A stretch of DNA of 64,000 nt from Amycolatopsis sacchari (GCF_900114035.1 NZ_FORP01000004.1:62001-126000), one strand, 5' to 3'. Positions 25,431 to 34,659 are shown, counted from the first letter of the stretch. Made by a program: numbers and translations. The notes: generated by a model from the letters alone, not told the origin.

Positions 25431-26585
25431 ATGAGCTCACGCAAACTCGACCGCGGCGGCCCCGCCACGGGCTGCCCGGTCACCGGCCTCGGCGACGGGA
25501 CGTGGCAGGTCCGGGGGTACGAGGCGGCGCGGCAGCTGTTGCGCAGCACCGAAACGGTGCAGGCGGGGCTCGGCGTGGAGACCACCAGCAAGCTGCCCCA
25601 GCGCATCCGGCGCCCCGTGCTCTACCGCGACGGGCCCGAGCACCGCGAGGACCGGCGGCAGACCGCGAGGTTCTTCACGCCCCGCCGCGTCGACGAGCAC
25701 TACCGCGGGATGGTGGTCGCGGTGGTCGAGCGGGAGCTGGCGAAACTGCGGGCCACCGGCCGCGTCGAGCTGTCCGACCTGAGCTTCGCGGTCGTGATCG
25801 ACGTGGTCAGCGCGGTGCTCGGCCTCACCGAGAGCAGACCGGGCATCCGGCGGCGGCTGGAACGGTTCTTCCCGGAGAAGTTCGGCAAGCCCGGCCTGAC
25901 GAGCCCGCACGGGCTGTACTGGCTGGTCCGGCAGAACGTCAACTGGCTGCGCATCTACCTCGCCGACGTGCGGCCGGCCATCCGCGCCCGCCGCCGCGAA
26001 CCGCGTGACGACCTCATCACCCACCTGCTCGGCCAGGGCTGCATCGCCGCGGAGGTCCTCGGCGAGTGCCTGACCTTCGCCGCCGCGGGCATGGTCACCA
26101 CGCGGGAGTTCGTCTGCGTGGCGGCCTGGCACCTCACCGGGGATCCCGCGCTCCACGCCCGGTACCGGGCCGCCGCCGAGCCCGAACGCCTGGCGATCCT
26201 GCACGAGATCCTGCGCCTGGAGCCGATGATCGCGCGCCTCGCCCGGCGCACCACGGCACCGCTGGTGCTGGGCGGGGTCACGGTACCGGCGGGCAGCCGG
26301 GTGGAGGTGCTCGTCGACGAGGCGAACGCCGACCCGGCCGCGGTCGGTGACGAGCCACTCACCCTGCGCCCGGAGCGCACGGTCCCGAACCCCGCCGGAC
26401 TGTCCTTCGGGGACGGTCCGCACCGCTGCCCCGGCGCGCACATCGCGATGCTGGAGACCGACGTCCTGCTCACGCGGTTGTTCGCGCTCGACGGGTTCCG
26501 CCTCGAAGGCGAGCCGCGCGTGACCCTCCGCGACGAGATCGGGGGGTACCAGATCCGCGGGCTGGTGGCGGCCGCCGGGTCTTGA
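25431..26585 (+). CDS. Cytochrome P450
   Basis: A 384-residue bacterial class I P450. The heme-thiolate ligand is Cys333 in FGDGPHRCPGAH and the K-helix ExxR is EILR. The I-helix reads AAAGMVTTREF. The usual acid/threonine pair of the AGxDT motif is therefore altered (Val where Asp or Glu is expected, Thr retained), and oxygen activation may be unusual. ATG 25431 has no clear ribosome binding site. No ferredoxin or reductase gene lies nearby, and it is not part of a visible biosynthetic cluster. It follows the LacI gene by 48 bp and may be co-transcribed. The substrate is unknown. Confidence 0.9.
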   Translation: MSSRKLDRGGPATGCPVTGLGDGTWQVRGYEAARQLLRSTETVQAGLGVETTSKLPQRIRRPVLYRDGPEHREDRRQTARFFTPRRVDEHYRGMVVAVVERELAKLRATGRVELSDLSFAVVIDVVSAVLGLTESRPGIRRRLERFFPEKFGKPGLTSPHGLYWLVRQNVNWLRIYLADVRPAIRARRREPRDDLITHLLGQGCIAAEVLGECLTFAAAGMVTTREFVCVAAWHLTGDPALHARYRAAAEPERLAILHEILRLEPMIARLARRTTAPLVLGGVTVPAGSRVEVLVDEANADPAAVGDEPLTLRPERTVPNPAGLSFGDGPHRCPGAHIAMLETDVLLTRLFALDGFRLEGEPRVTLRDEIGGYQIRGLVAAAGS

Positions 26586-26588
26586 GCG

Positions 26589-27278
26589 CTAGCGGGGCAG
26601 CACCGCACCCGTCGCGTCGTACGCCTGTGGTGGTGTCAGCACCGTGTCGGACGGGACGTCCGCCGGCGGGAACCAGAAGATCACGACGTCGGGGTCCTGG
26701 CTCCACAGCGCCTGCCGCGCCTGCACGGTGCGCGTCCCCACGGTGGTGGTGATCCTGCCGGCCGGGCCGACGTAGTAGCCGAACACCGGCAGCCGCGGTT
26801 CCTGCTCGCTGCCACCGTCGAGCACGCGGAACCCGGGCTTCAGCGCGGCTCCCGCGGTTTCGTTCGCCAGCAGGTCCGCGGTGAGCACGCCCCCGGGCGT
26901 GCGATGACCCGCCATCAGTCCGAAGTGGACCTCCGGCAGCTCCGGCACGTCGATCGCCACCATGTACAGCACCACCTCGCCCACGGAATCACTGAGCCCG
27001 GTGCCCACGACCCGGCCGAGCGGTGGCCGCTCTTCGCGTTCGGCGGCGGTCGGCTGGGCCGCCACCGGCGCCTGCGGGCTCCCGCCCCGCACCTGCGCGG
27101 TGAGCCCCAGCACCAGCGCGACCACCGCCACCACGGCGACCACCGCACCGCACTGCAGCAGCTGCCGACGGCGGCGCAGCCGGCGGCCCTCGGCGAGGAT
27201 CCGCGGCAGGTCGGGCGGGGCGTAGGCGTCCTCGGGCTGCTCGCGCAGCGCGGCACGCAGGTCGTCGATCCCGGTCAT
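26589..27278 (-). CDS. Single-pass membrane protein, possible anti-sigma partner
   Basis: A 229-residue protein: an N-terminal cytoplasmic part of about 40 residues (DDLRAALREQPEDAYAP and LAEGRRLRRRRQ), one TM helix (residues about 43-62) and an extracytoplasmic domain of about 165 residues. ATG 27278 overlaps the sigma-factor stop (ATGA). Genes coupled this way to SigE-type sigma factors often encode anti-sigma or sensor proteins. The zinc-binding HxxxCxxC motif of classical ZAS anti-sigmas is absent. The frame upstream to 27485 is a shadow. It ends three bases from the converging P450 gene. Confidence 0.75.
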   Translation of the reverse strand: MTGIDDLRAALREQPEDAYAPPDLPRILAEGRRLRRRRQLLQCGAVVAVVAVVALVLGLTAQVRGGSPQAPVAAQPTAAEREERPPLGRVVGTGLSDSVGEVVLYMVAIDVPELPEVHFGLMAGHRTPGGVLTADLLANETAGAALKPGFRVLDGGSEQEPRLPVFGYYVGPAGRITTTVGTRTVQARQALWSQDPDVVIFWFPPADVPSDTVLTPPQAYDATGAVLPR

Positions 27279-27799
27279 CGCGGCACCCCTCCGCAGCTTT
27301 CCCGTGCCTCGTCTCCAGCGGCCACCCGCAGCTTGGCCAGCGCCCGCGAGTTCGTGCTCTTCACCGTGCCCAGCGACACGCCCAGCTCGGCGGCGACGTC
27401 GGCTTCCGGCAGGTCGAAGTAGTGCCGCAGCACGATCACCGCCCGCTCCCGGCCGGTGAGCCCGTCCAGCAGCTCCGCGAGCCACCGGCGGTCCAGCGCC
27501 AGGCTCTCGGGCCGGTCCGGGGCCCGGACCTCGGGCACGTCGTCGGTGGGCAGCTCGCGGATGGGGCGCCGCCAGTTGTCGATGAGGTGGTTGACGAGGA
27601 CCCGCCGCGCGTAGCCGTAGGCGTCCTTGTGGCGGACCCGCTTCCAGGCCGCGTACGTCCGCGCGAGCACGGTCTGGACGGCGTCCTCGGCGTGGTGCCG
27701 GTCGCTGGTCAGCAGGTAGGCGGCATGGGTGAGCCTCGCCGAGCTCGCCAGGACGAACTCGGCGAACTCCTCGTCCCCCCGTGCCGTGCGGTGCCCCAT
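27275..27799 (-). CDS. SigE-family ECF RNA polymerase sigma factor
   Basis: A 174-residue group 4 sigma factor. Region 2 is visible in LTHAAYLLTSDRHHAEDAVQ and the DNA-melting helix VRHKDAYGYARRVLVNHLID. Region 4 is LTGRERAVIVLRHYFDLPEA with the HTH VAAELGVSLGTVKSTNSRAL. ATG 27799. It is followed, with overlap, by the single-pass membrane protein that may restrain it. It likely answers an envelope or extracytoplasmic signal and transcribes its own operon. Target genes cannot be named. Confidence 0.9.
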   Translation of the reverse strand: MGHRTARGDEEFAEFVLASSARLTHAAYLLTSDRHHAEDAVQTVLARTYAAWKRVRHKDAYGYARRVLVNHLIDNWRRPIRELPTDDVPEVRAPDRPESLALDRRWLAELLDGLTGRERAVIVLRHYFDLPEADVAAELGVSLGTVKSTNSRALAKLRVAAGDEARESCGGVPR

Positions 27800-27856
27800 A
27801 CCCGGATCAGACGGGTCACGTGCGCGAAAGGTTGAGTGCGCCCCGCCACAGGGTGC

Positions 27857-28192
27857 TCAGTCCGGCGGGGGCCAGTCCGCCTGCTGCGCCCGGATCTCCC
27901 GCTGGTCGGCGTCCCGCTCGCGTTCCTCGGCCTCGCGGTCGCGCTCGTCGGCCTCGTCGTCCCGCCGGTCGACGGCCCGCTCCCGTTCGGCGGCTTTGAG
28001 TTCCCGCCGGTCTGCCTCGCGCTCCCGGGCACCGGCCCGGCGCTCCCGCTTGTCCACGCGGTGTTCCCTCGCCGAGACCGCGCGCTCCCGTTCGCTGACC
28101 CGCTGCTCGCGGCGCGTGGCACCCAGCGTCGCCTCGGAGGCGGCGACCTCCTCGTCGATCTCGGTCTGCTCCGTTTCCCGGGCACGTTCCAC
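27857..28192 (-). CDS. Highly charged coiled-coil protein
   Basis: A 111-residue protein made almost wholly of Arg, Glu, Asp and Ala in a roughly seven-to-eleven-residue rhythm (RERAVSAREHRVDKRERRAG, DERDREAEERERDADQREI). It is predicted to be a long single helix or coiled coil; the tail ends WPPPD. GTG 28192 gives a start without upstream homology problems; the frame to 28264 invades the IclR 3' end. It sits between IclR and the sigma gene on the same strand. I recognise no family. A structural or scaffolding role would be a guess. Confidence 0.6.
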   Translation of the reverse strand: MERARETEQTEIDEEVAASEATLGATRREQRVSERERAVSAREHRVDKRERRAGAREREADRRELKAAERERAVDRRDDEADERDREAEERERDADQREIRAQQADWPPPD

Positions 28193-28229
28193 ACCACCAG
28201 CATGCGCGCCCGCCGGCTCCGGGACCAGC

Positions 28230-28994
28230 TCACCCCCCGGACCGCAACGCGGCCGACACCGCACCCGCCGCCGCCACGACCTTGCCCGCCAGCGCCCGCC
28301 CGACCCGCTTCGTCGGCATGCGGCTCGACGGCAGCACGACGTTCACCGACGCCACCGGCACGCCCGTCGCGTCCCGCACCGCGGCGCCCACCGCGCACAC
28401 GCCGGACTCGCCCTCCTCGACGTTCAACGCGAACCCCGCCTTCCGGATCGCGGCGAGTTCCCTGGTCAGGTCCGGCCAGCTCTGGATCGACGCCTCCGTC
28501 CGCCGTTCCAGGCCCCGCCCCGCGAACCGGCGCTCGAACTCGGCCTCCGGCAGCACCGCCATGATCGCCTTGCCCGCCGCCGTGCAGTGCGCCGGGATGC
28601 ACACCCCGGTCCGGTTGCCGACCCGGACCGTGCGCGTGCTTTCGATCCCGTCCACGAACCGGATCTCGCGCCCTTCGAGCACGCCAAGGCTGACCGTCTC
28701 CCCCGTCTGCGTCCACAGCTGCTCCAGCACGGGCCTGGCCACCTGCCGCACGTCCAGCCGGTGCACCGCGGCGAGCCCGATCTCCCGCAGCACGGGTCCC
28801 GGCCGGTACGGCCCGTTGCGGGTCTCCTGCACCGCGAAACCCTGGGCGCGCAAGGAGTTCAGCAGCCGGTGTGCCGTCGACGGGGCCACGGCCAGCAGGT
28901 CCGCCACCTCCGACAGCCGCAGCGCGCGGTGCTGGGCGAGCAGCCGGACCAGCTGCAGCGCGTTGTCCACCGAGCCCAGCGTCGTTTTCGCCAT
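28230..28994 (-). CDS. IclR-family transcriptional regulator
   Basis: A 254-residue IclR-type regulator with an N-terminal winged HTH (SVDNALQLVRLLAQHRALRL then VAPSTAHRLLNSLRAQGF) and a GAF-like effector domain (GVCIPAHCTAAGKAIMAVLP and EEGESGVCAVGAAVRD). ATG 28994. It is divergent from an AAHS-type transporter and a decarboxylase gene, a standard arrangement for IclR control of aromatic-acid catabolism. The 96-bp gap contains a dyad (listed) that could be its operator. Confidence 0.92.
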   Translation of the reverse strand: MAKTTLGSVDNALQLVRLLAQHRALRLSEVADLLAVAPSTAHRLLNSLRAQGFAVQETRNGPYRPGPVLREIGLAAVHRLDVRQVARPVLEQLWTQTGETVSLGVLEGREIRFVDGIESTRTVRVGNRTGVCIPAHCTAAGKAIMAVLPEAEFERRFAGRGLERRTEASIQSWPDLTRELAAIRKAGFALNVEEGESGVCAVGAAVRDATGVPVASVNVVLPSSRMPTKRVGRALAGKVVAAAGAVSAALRSGG

Positions 28995-29024
28995 AGCGGA
29001 ATTCTAGATCGAAAATCTTCCGCT
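28995..29024. promoter_or_regulatory. Dyad in the IclR/transporter intergenic region
   Basis: AGCGGAA at 28995-29001 and TTCCGCT at 29018-29024 are exact inverted repeats, 16 bp apart. The AT-rich centre (TTCTAGATCGAA) is itself roughly palindromic. The dyad starts right at the IclR start codon and lies about 70 bp before the transporter start. It is the best operator candidate for the IclR protein. Confidence 0.5.
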
Positions 29025-29090
29025 GCGTCGAATCTCGTGTTTGGCTCGGGAGCAGGTCACATCGCCGTGTCCGAGAGGCAGGAGTGCCCC

Positions 29091-30464
29091 TTGTCCCCCA
29101 CACAGCCGATCGACGCCACCGGGGAGCTGCGCAGCGCCCGGTTCGGCCGTTTCCACCTCGTGCTCGTCGTCGCCGTCCTGCTCGCCCTGTTGTTCGACGG
29201 CTACGACACGCTCAACCCGTCGTACGTCATCCACTACACCGCGGGCCCGTGGCACCTGAGCCACAGCGAAACCGGCTTCCTAGTCTCCTCCGGGCTCATC
29301 GGGTTCCTGGTCGGCGCGCTCGTGCACGGTCCGATCGCCGACCGCGCCGGGCGGCGGCCGGTGCTGCTCACCGCACTGGCCGGGGCCGGCCTGTTCAGCC
29401 TGCTGACCGCCGTGGCGGCGAACGGGTTCACCTCGTTCGTGCTGCTGCGCTTCTGCACCGGGCTGTTCCTCGGCGTGATCATGCCGCTGGGTACCGCCTA
29501 CATCAACGAGTTCGCCCCGGCCCGCTCGGCGAACCGGGTGGTCGCCGCGGCGCTGGCCGGGTACTGCCTCGGCGGCGTGCTCGCCTCGCTCGTCGGGATC
29601 TACGTCACGCCGAAGGCGGGCTGGCACGCGCTGTACTGGATCGGCGCGGCGCCGCTGCTGCTCGCCGTGCTGCTGCGCCCGCTGCTGCCGGAGTCCGTGC
29701 AGTTCCAGGTGCTGCGCGGGCGGCACGCCGACGTCGCGCGGACGCTCGCGAAGATCCGGCCGGACCGGAACTACCAGGGCGCGGAGTTCCTCCAGCCCCG
29801 CGAACGCGCGTCGGCGCGGGAGATGCTCGGCACCGTGGTGGGACGGCGGTTCCGGCCGACGAGCATCGCGTTGTGGGTGTGCGCGTTCATGATCCTGTTC
29901 TGCATCTACGGCCTGTCCGGCTGGCTGCCGTCGGTGATGGAGCACCGCGGCAACACCTTCGCGGCCTCGTTCTGGTTCCTGGCGATCCTGCAGCTGGCCG
30001 GCATCGTCGGCGGGATCGCGGTCGCGGTGGTGTGCGACAAGCTGCGGGCCGACCTCGCCAAGGGGCTCGTCGCGCTGATGGTGATCGCGACGCTCGCCGT
30101 GGTGCTGGTCGGGGTGAGCGGCGGCCCGGTGGCCCCGCTGGTCGCCACCGGGTTCGCGGGCTTCGGCATCATCGGCGGGCAGTCGGCGCTGGACACGCTC
30201 TCCGCCCAGACGTATCCGGCGCACCTGCGCAGCACGGGCACCGGGATGATGTTCGGCGTCGGCCGCGTCGGCGGCATCCTCGGCCCCTACCTGATCGGCT
30301 GGCTGCTCGACTGGACGGACGGCGCCACCGGCGTGGTGTTCGTCGCGCTGGTCGTGGCGACGGCCGTCGCGGCGGTGACGGCGGCCGCGCTCGTCGCGTT
30401 CCGCCGCCGTCTGTCCTCCACTGTGGACACTCCCGTGGTTTCCGTTCCGGCGAAAGGACGATGA
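29091..30464 (+). CDS. MFS transporter, aromatic acid:H+ symporter type
   Basis: A 457-residue 12-TM major-facilitator protein. The first helix carries LLFDGYDTLNPSYVI, the acidic DGYD motif of the aromatic acid:H+ symporters (PcaK, BenK), and the loop ADRAGRRPVLL is present. TTG 29091 is preferred, with GGAG six bases upstream; GTG 29067 is an alternative. It is divergent from IclR and directly followed by a decarboxylase gene whose start overlaps its stop. Uptake of a hydroxylated benzoate is the likely job. Confidence 0.88.
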   Translation: MSPTQPIDATGELRSARFGRFHLVLVVAVLLALLFDGYDTLNPSYVIHYTAGPWHLSHSETGFLVSSGLIGFLVGALVHGPIADRAGRRPVLLTALAGAGLFSLLTAVAANGFTSFVLLRFCTGLFLGVIMPLGTAYINEFAPARSANRVVAAALAGYCLGGVLASLVGIYVTPKAGWHALYWIGAAPLLLAVLLRPLLPESVQFQVLRGRHADVARTLAKIRPDRNYQGAEFLQPRERASAREMLGTVVGRRFRPTSIALWVCAFMILFCIYGLSGWLPSVMEHRGNTFAASFWFLAILQLAGIVGGIAVAVVCDKLRADLAKGLVALMVIATLAVVLVGVSGGPVAPLVATGFAGFGIIGGQSALDTLSAQTYPAHLRSTGTGMMFGVGRVGGILGPYLIGWLLDWTDGATGVVFVALVVATAVAAVTAAALVAFRRRLSSTVDTPVVSVPAKGR

Positions 30465-31519
30465 TGAGTTACCTGCGAATCGCGACGGAAGAGGCCTACG
30501 GCCCCGCCGAGCTGTTCGACCTGTACCGCGAGCTGCTGCCCGACACCGACGACATCGGCTTCCGCAGCCTCATGGGCCACTACCTGACCAGCGACGCCGA
30601 TCGCCCCCGTTTCGTCCGCAGCCGCCTGCAGGACCTCGGCGAGACCCGGCTGTCCGAAATGGACGCCACGGGGATCCACCACGCGGTGCTCGCGCTGACG
30701 TCGCCGGGCACGCAGGTGCTGGAGGACAAGCACGCCCGCGAGATGGCCACCCTCGCCAACGAGCGGATCGCCGAGGCGGTGCGGAAGTACCCGTCGCGGT
30801 TCTCCGGCCTCGCCGCCGTCGGCTTCGAGGACATCCCCTCGGCCGTGGACGAGCTGGAGCGGGCGGTGACCAAGCTGGGGCTCAAGGGCCTGATCTGCAA
30901 CTCCCACATCAAGGGCCACTACCTCGACGAACCCCGCTTCCGCCCGCTGCTCGAAGCGGCCGAGGCGCTCGACGTGCCGGTGTACCTGCACCCCAACACG
31001 CCGCCGAACGACATGATCCGGCCGATGTACGAGGCCGGGATCGACGGCGCGATCTTCGGGTTCGGCGTCGAGACCGCCACCCACCTGCTGCGGATCATCA
31101 CCTCCGGCGTGTTCGACCGGTTCCCGCGGCTCAAGCTCGTCGTCGGGCACCTCGGCGAGGCGCTGCCGTACTGGTTCTACCGGCTGGACTACATGCACGC
31201 CGGGCAGGTGGCGTCGAAGCGGTACGAGGCGATCAAGCCGCTGGAGCTGAAGGTCAGCGAGTACTTCCGCCGCAACATCTGGCTCACCACGAGCGGGATG
31301 CCGTGGGCGCCCACCATCATGTACGCCCGTGAGGTCGTCGGCCCGGACCGCGTGATGTACGCGATGGACTACCCGTACGAGTACGTGCCGGAGGAGGTGC
31401 GGATGCAGGACGAGCTGCCGCTGAACCCCGAGGAGCTCAAGGAGTTCTTCCAGGACAACGCGATCCGCGTGTTCGGGCTCGACGAGGCGGTGCTGAAGGG
31501 TCAGGAGAGCGGGCGGTAG
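30464..31519 (+). CDS. Amidohydrolase-2 family decarboxylase (gamma-resorcylate/5-carboxyvanillate type)
   Basis: A 351-residue member of the ACMSD-like amidohydrolase-2 group. Metal and active-site motifs are in order: ATEEAY at the N-terminus, LHPNTPPNDM, VVGHLGEALPYWFYRLDYM and MDYPYEY. These match non-oxidative aromatic decarboxylases such as gamma-resorcylate decarboxylase and LigW. ATG 30464 overlaps the transporter stop; ATG 30461 precedes it directly. With the transporter and IclR it forms a small locus for uptake and decarboxylation of a hydroxybenzoate-like acid. The substrate is inferred from family and context. Confidence 0.85.
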   Translation: MSYLRIATEEAYGPAELFDLYRELLPDTDDIGFRSLMGHYLTSDADRPRFVRSRLQDLGETRLSEMDATGIHHAVLALTSPGTQVLEDKHAREMATLANERIAEAVRKYPSRFSGLAAVGFEDIPSAVDELERAVTKLGLKGLICNSHIKGHYLDEPRFRPLLEAAEALDVPVYLHPNTPPNDMIRPMYEAGIDGAIFGFGVETATHLLRIITSGVFDRFPRLKLVVGHLGEALPYWFYRLDYMHAGQVASKRYEAIKPLELKVSEYFRRNIWLTTSGMPWAPTIMYAREVVGPDRVMYAMDYPYEYVPEEVRMQDELPLNPEELKEFFQDNAIRVFGLDEAVLKGQESGR

Positions 31520-34500
31520 CCCGTGCGGGCGGCCGCGGCCCAGTGCGGGGCACCCGCACGGGCGGCGACCGCCGCCGCCTGGCGGTAGTGCCCGGCGGCC
31601 TCGTCCGGCCGCCCGAGCGCCGTGGCGAGGTCCCCGAGGTAGTGCGCGACCGGCCGGAGCGTCAGCATCCCGCTGCCCGCTCCGGCCAGTTCCGCCGCGG
31701 CCGGGAGCAGTTCTCCGTACAAAGTGGACAGTTCTCCGCCCAGTTCCACCGCGGCGACGGCGTGCAGGCAGGTCCGCGCTTCGTACAGCAGGTCACGGGG
31801 TGACGGCGGCACGGCCGCGAGTGCTGCCCGCGCCTCGCCCTCGCGGCCCGCGCCGAGCAGCACCAGCGGACGGCACCAGGGCGCGTAGCCGCCGAACTCC
31901 CCGTCCTCCGGCAGGCGCCCCTGGGAAATCCGGTGGCACAGCAAGGCGAAGGCACCGATCCCGTTGTCCACACCGGACATTTCCGTGCCGGCCAGCCCGT
32001 CGGCCGCGTCCCGGTAGGCCGCTTCCGCGGGTTCACCGGTGACGGCCGTGCGCAGCGCCCGGTACCACCGCGTGAACGGCGCCACGAGCGGAAGCCGGTA
32101 GTCGGCCGCGAGCCGGTCGGCGACGGCCGCGTGCTCGTCCGCCACTGCGAACCCGGCGAGCGCGGCGTGGGCCTGCACGAGCACGAGCCGCGCGAGGACC
32201 TCGAACGTCACCATCCCGTGCCGGATCACCAGCTCCAGCAGTTCCTCCCCGATCCGGCGGCGCTCCGGGGCGAGCCCGGCGGTACCGAAGGACCGCATGA
32301 ACCGGGCGTTGAGGGCGAAGGCGAGCAACGGCGGGTCGTCCAGCCGCCGTGCGATCTCCTCCGCCTCGCGCGCGGCCTCGTCCGCCCGCGCTCCGCCGGT
32401 GTTGCGCAGTTCGAGCACAAGCGTCGCCAGCAACCGGCCACGCGCCGCGGTTTCCTCCGGGGGCAACGCTTCGAGCGTCCGCTCCGCCACGGCGGCGAGG
32501 CGGGCCGCGAGCGCCGGGTCGTCGTGCTCGGTCCAGATGGCGGGCACGTCGAACGCGCCGATCACGCGCGCGGTGAAGACGGGGTCGCCGAGCCGTTCCG
32601 CCAGCGTGACCGCCTCCTCGCGGTAGCGGCGGGCCTGGCCGAGTTCCCCGGTGAACGGCAACGCGCGCACCAGCCCCATCACCAGTTCCAGGCGGGTCCG
32701 CACGTCGTCGCTGCCGGACCGGTCGTGTGCGTCCAGCGCCGCGCGCCACAGCCGCACCGCCTCGTGCGGGGCGAACCGGGCTTCGGCCTGCTCCGCCGCC
32801 GCCCGCGCGTACCCGGCCGCGCGATCCGAGCCCGCGAGCAGGAAGTGGTGCGCCAGCGCTTCGACGTCCCCCGGCCGCAGCCGCTCGATCGCCTCGCCGA
32901 TACGGGCGTGCCACCTCGCCCGGCGCACGGGTGAGACGTCCTGGTACAGCGCGTCCCGCACGAGGTCGTGGGAGAAGCGGAGCTCCTCGGTCAGAAACCC
33001 TTGTGCCATGGCGGTTTCGAGCGCGTCGAGCACGTCCTGTCCGGCCGCGGCGGAGAGCACGCAGGGGTCCACCTGCGTGCCCGCGACAGCGGCCATCCGG
33101 AGCGTGCGGCCGACGTCCTCGGGCAGTTTCCCGGCGCGGTAGCGGACCAGGTCACGCACGCCGGGCGGCACCGCCGCGAGCCCGTCGGTGCCCTCGGCGT
33201 CGAGCAGCCGGGCAAGTTCGCGGAGGAAGAACGGGTTCCCGGCACTGCGCCGGTGCAGCACCGCGGCGGTTTCCTCGTCGACGACCAGCCCGGTGGCGTC
33301 CCGCACGAGGTCGGGCACCGCGGTCTGCGGCAGGCCGCCGAGGTAGAGCCGGACGGGTTCGGTGCGCGCGACACGGCCCAGGAACTCCGCCAGCTCCGGC
33401 GAAACCTCCGTCGTGCGGTAGGCGGCGACGACCAGCACCGGGGCCGGAACCGGTTCGGTCACCACGGCGGCCAGCAGCGCCAGCGTCTCCTCCCCCGCCC
33501 AGTGCACGTCGTCGAGCACCAGCAGCAGGGGCGCCTGACGCGCTGTCCTGGCGAGGTGCGCGCCGACGGCGCGGTGCCACCGGAAGCGGGCCGTCACCGG
33601 ATCGGCGCCCGCCTCGGACTCCGGGCCCGGTCCCTCGAGGGTGTCCAGGATCCGCGTCCACGCCCACCCGGCGGGCACGCCCTCGTGCTCGGGATTGCCG
33701 CCCCACGCCGTGGTCCAGCCCTGGGCCGACAACCGCGCCGCGGCGGCCTCCGCGAGTGCCGTCTTGCCCGCTCCCGCCTCACCGCTCAGCAGCACGAGCC
33801 CGAGCCTGCCGCGGGTTGCGGCCGTCGCCGCCGCGTCCAGCAGCCGGTCCAGCTCCTCCCCCCGGCCCACCAGCGCCGGTACCGGCCGGGTGGGAGTCAG
33901 GCGCGGGGCCTGCGCGAGGACGTCGGCCTCCAGCCCGCGCAACGCGGGACCGGGATCGACGCCCAGCTCGTCCGCGAGCACCTTCCGCGCGCGCCGCAGC
34001 GCGGCGAGCGCGTCCCCCTGCCGCCCCGCGCGGTACAACGCCAGCGCGAACAGCCGCCACCCCTCCTCGCGCCACGGGTGCGCCTCGGTGTGGCCTTCCA
34101 GGTCGGGCACGGCCTCGGCGGCTCGGCCGAGCGCGAGCAGCGCCTCCGCCCGGCGCTCCCCGGCCAGCAGGCGCAGCTCGTCGAGGCGCGCGATCTCCGC
34201 CCGTGCCCAGGGAAAACCGTCCACTTCGGCGTACGCGGGACCACGCCACAACGCGAGCGCTTCGTCGACGCGGGCGAGCGCCGCGTCAGCACGGCCCGCC
34301 GCCAGCAGGTCGGCGGTGGCGGACACGGCGTCCTCGAAGCGCCACGCATCCACCGCGTCCGGCTCGGCGCGCAGTGCGTACCCCGGGCCCTCGGTGACCA
34401 GCAGCCGGGCCGGCGCGCGCGGGGCGCGGTCGGGTTCGAGCGCGCGGCGCAGGGCGGAGACGAACGTCTGGAGCGCGGCCTGCGCGCCGTCCGGCGGGTC

Positions 34501-34659
34501 CTCCCACAGGTCGTCGACGAGCCGCGCGGCGGGCACCACCCGGCCGCGTGCGACCAGCAGGCGCGCCAGCACGGCCCGGTGCCGCGGCCCCTTCAGCTCG
34601 ACCGGGCCCCGCGCGTCCTGCGCCACCAGCGGGCCGAGCACCCCGAACCGCACCGCCAC
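31501..34659 (-). CDS. AfsR/SARP-type regulator with AAA ATPase and TPR-like region
   Basis: A 1052-residue regulator. It has an N-terminal OmpR-like winged HTH (LLVARGRVVPAARLVDDLWE), the BTAD domain (GRRAEALLALGRAAEAVPDL and DALAALRRARKVLADELGVD, to about residue 250) and an AAA/NB-ARC-like ATPase with Walker A GEAGAGKTAL and Walker B LLLVLDDVHWAG. A long helical repeat tail follows, without a C-terminal LuxR HTH. The start is GTG 34659. It is divergent from the hydrolase gene at 34768. Three 11-bp-spaced repeats in the 108-bp gap are the type of site SARPs bind. It converges with the decarboxylase gene, overlapping by 19 bp. Confidence 0.9.
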   Translation of the reverse strand: MAVRFGVLGPLVAQDARGPVELKGPRHRAVLARLLVARGRVVPAARLVDDLWEDPPDGAQAALQTFVSALRRALEPDRAPRAPARLLVTEGPGYALRAEPDAVDAWRFEDAVSATADLLAAGRADAALARVDEALALWRGPAYAEVDGFPWARAEIARLDELRLLAGERRAEALLALGRAAEAVPDLEGHTEAHPWREEGWRLFALALYRAGRQGDALAALRRARKVLADELGVDPGPALRGLEADVLAQAPRLTPTRPVPALVGRGEELDRLLDAAATAATRGRLGLVLLSGEAGAGKTALAEAAAARLSAQGWTTAWGGNPEHEGVPAGWAWTRILDTLEGPGPESEAGADPVTARFRWHRAVGAHLARTARQAPLLLVLDDVHWAGEETLALLAAVVTEPVPAPVLVVAAYRTTEVSPELAEFLGRVARTEPVRLYLGGLPQTAVPDLVRDATGLVVDEETAAVLHRRSAGNPFFLRELARLLDAEGTDGLAAVPPGVRDLVRYRAGKLPEDVGRTLRMAAVAGTQVDPCVLSAAAGQDVLDALETAMAQGFLTEELRFSHDLVRDALYQDVSPVRRARWHARIGEAIERLRPGDVEALAHHFLLAGSDRAAGYARAAAEQAEARFAPHEAVRLWRAALDAHDRSGSDDVRTRLELVMGLVRALPFTGELGQARRYREEAVTLAERLGDPVFTARVIGAFDVPAIWTEHDDPALAARLAAVAERTLEALPPEETAARGRLLATLVLELRNTGGARADEAAREAEEIARRLDDPPLLAFALNARFMRSFGTAGLAPERRRIGEELLELVIRHGMVTFEVLARLVLVQAHAALAGFAVADEHAAVADRLAADYRLPLVAPFTRWYRALRTAVTGEPAEAAYRDAADGLAGTEMSGVDNGIGAFALLCHRISQGRLPEDGEFGGYAPWCRPLVLLGAGREGEARAALAAVPPSPRDLLYEARTCLHAVAAVELGGELSTLYGELLPAAAELAGAGSGMLTLRPVAHYLGDLATALGRPDEAAGHYRQAAAVAARAGAPHWAAAARTGYRPLS

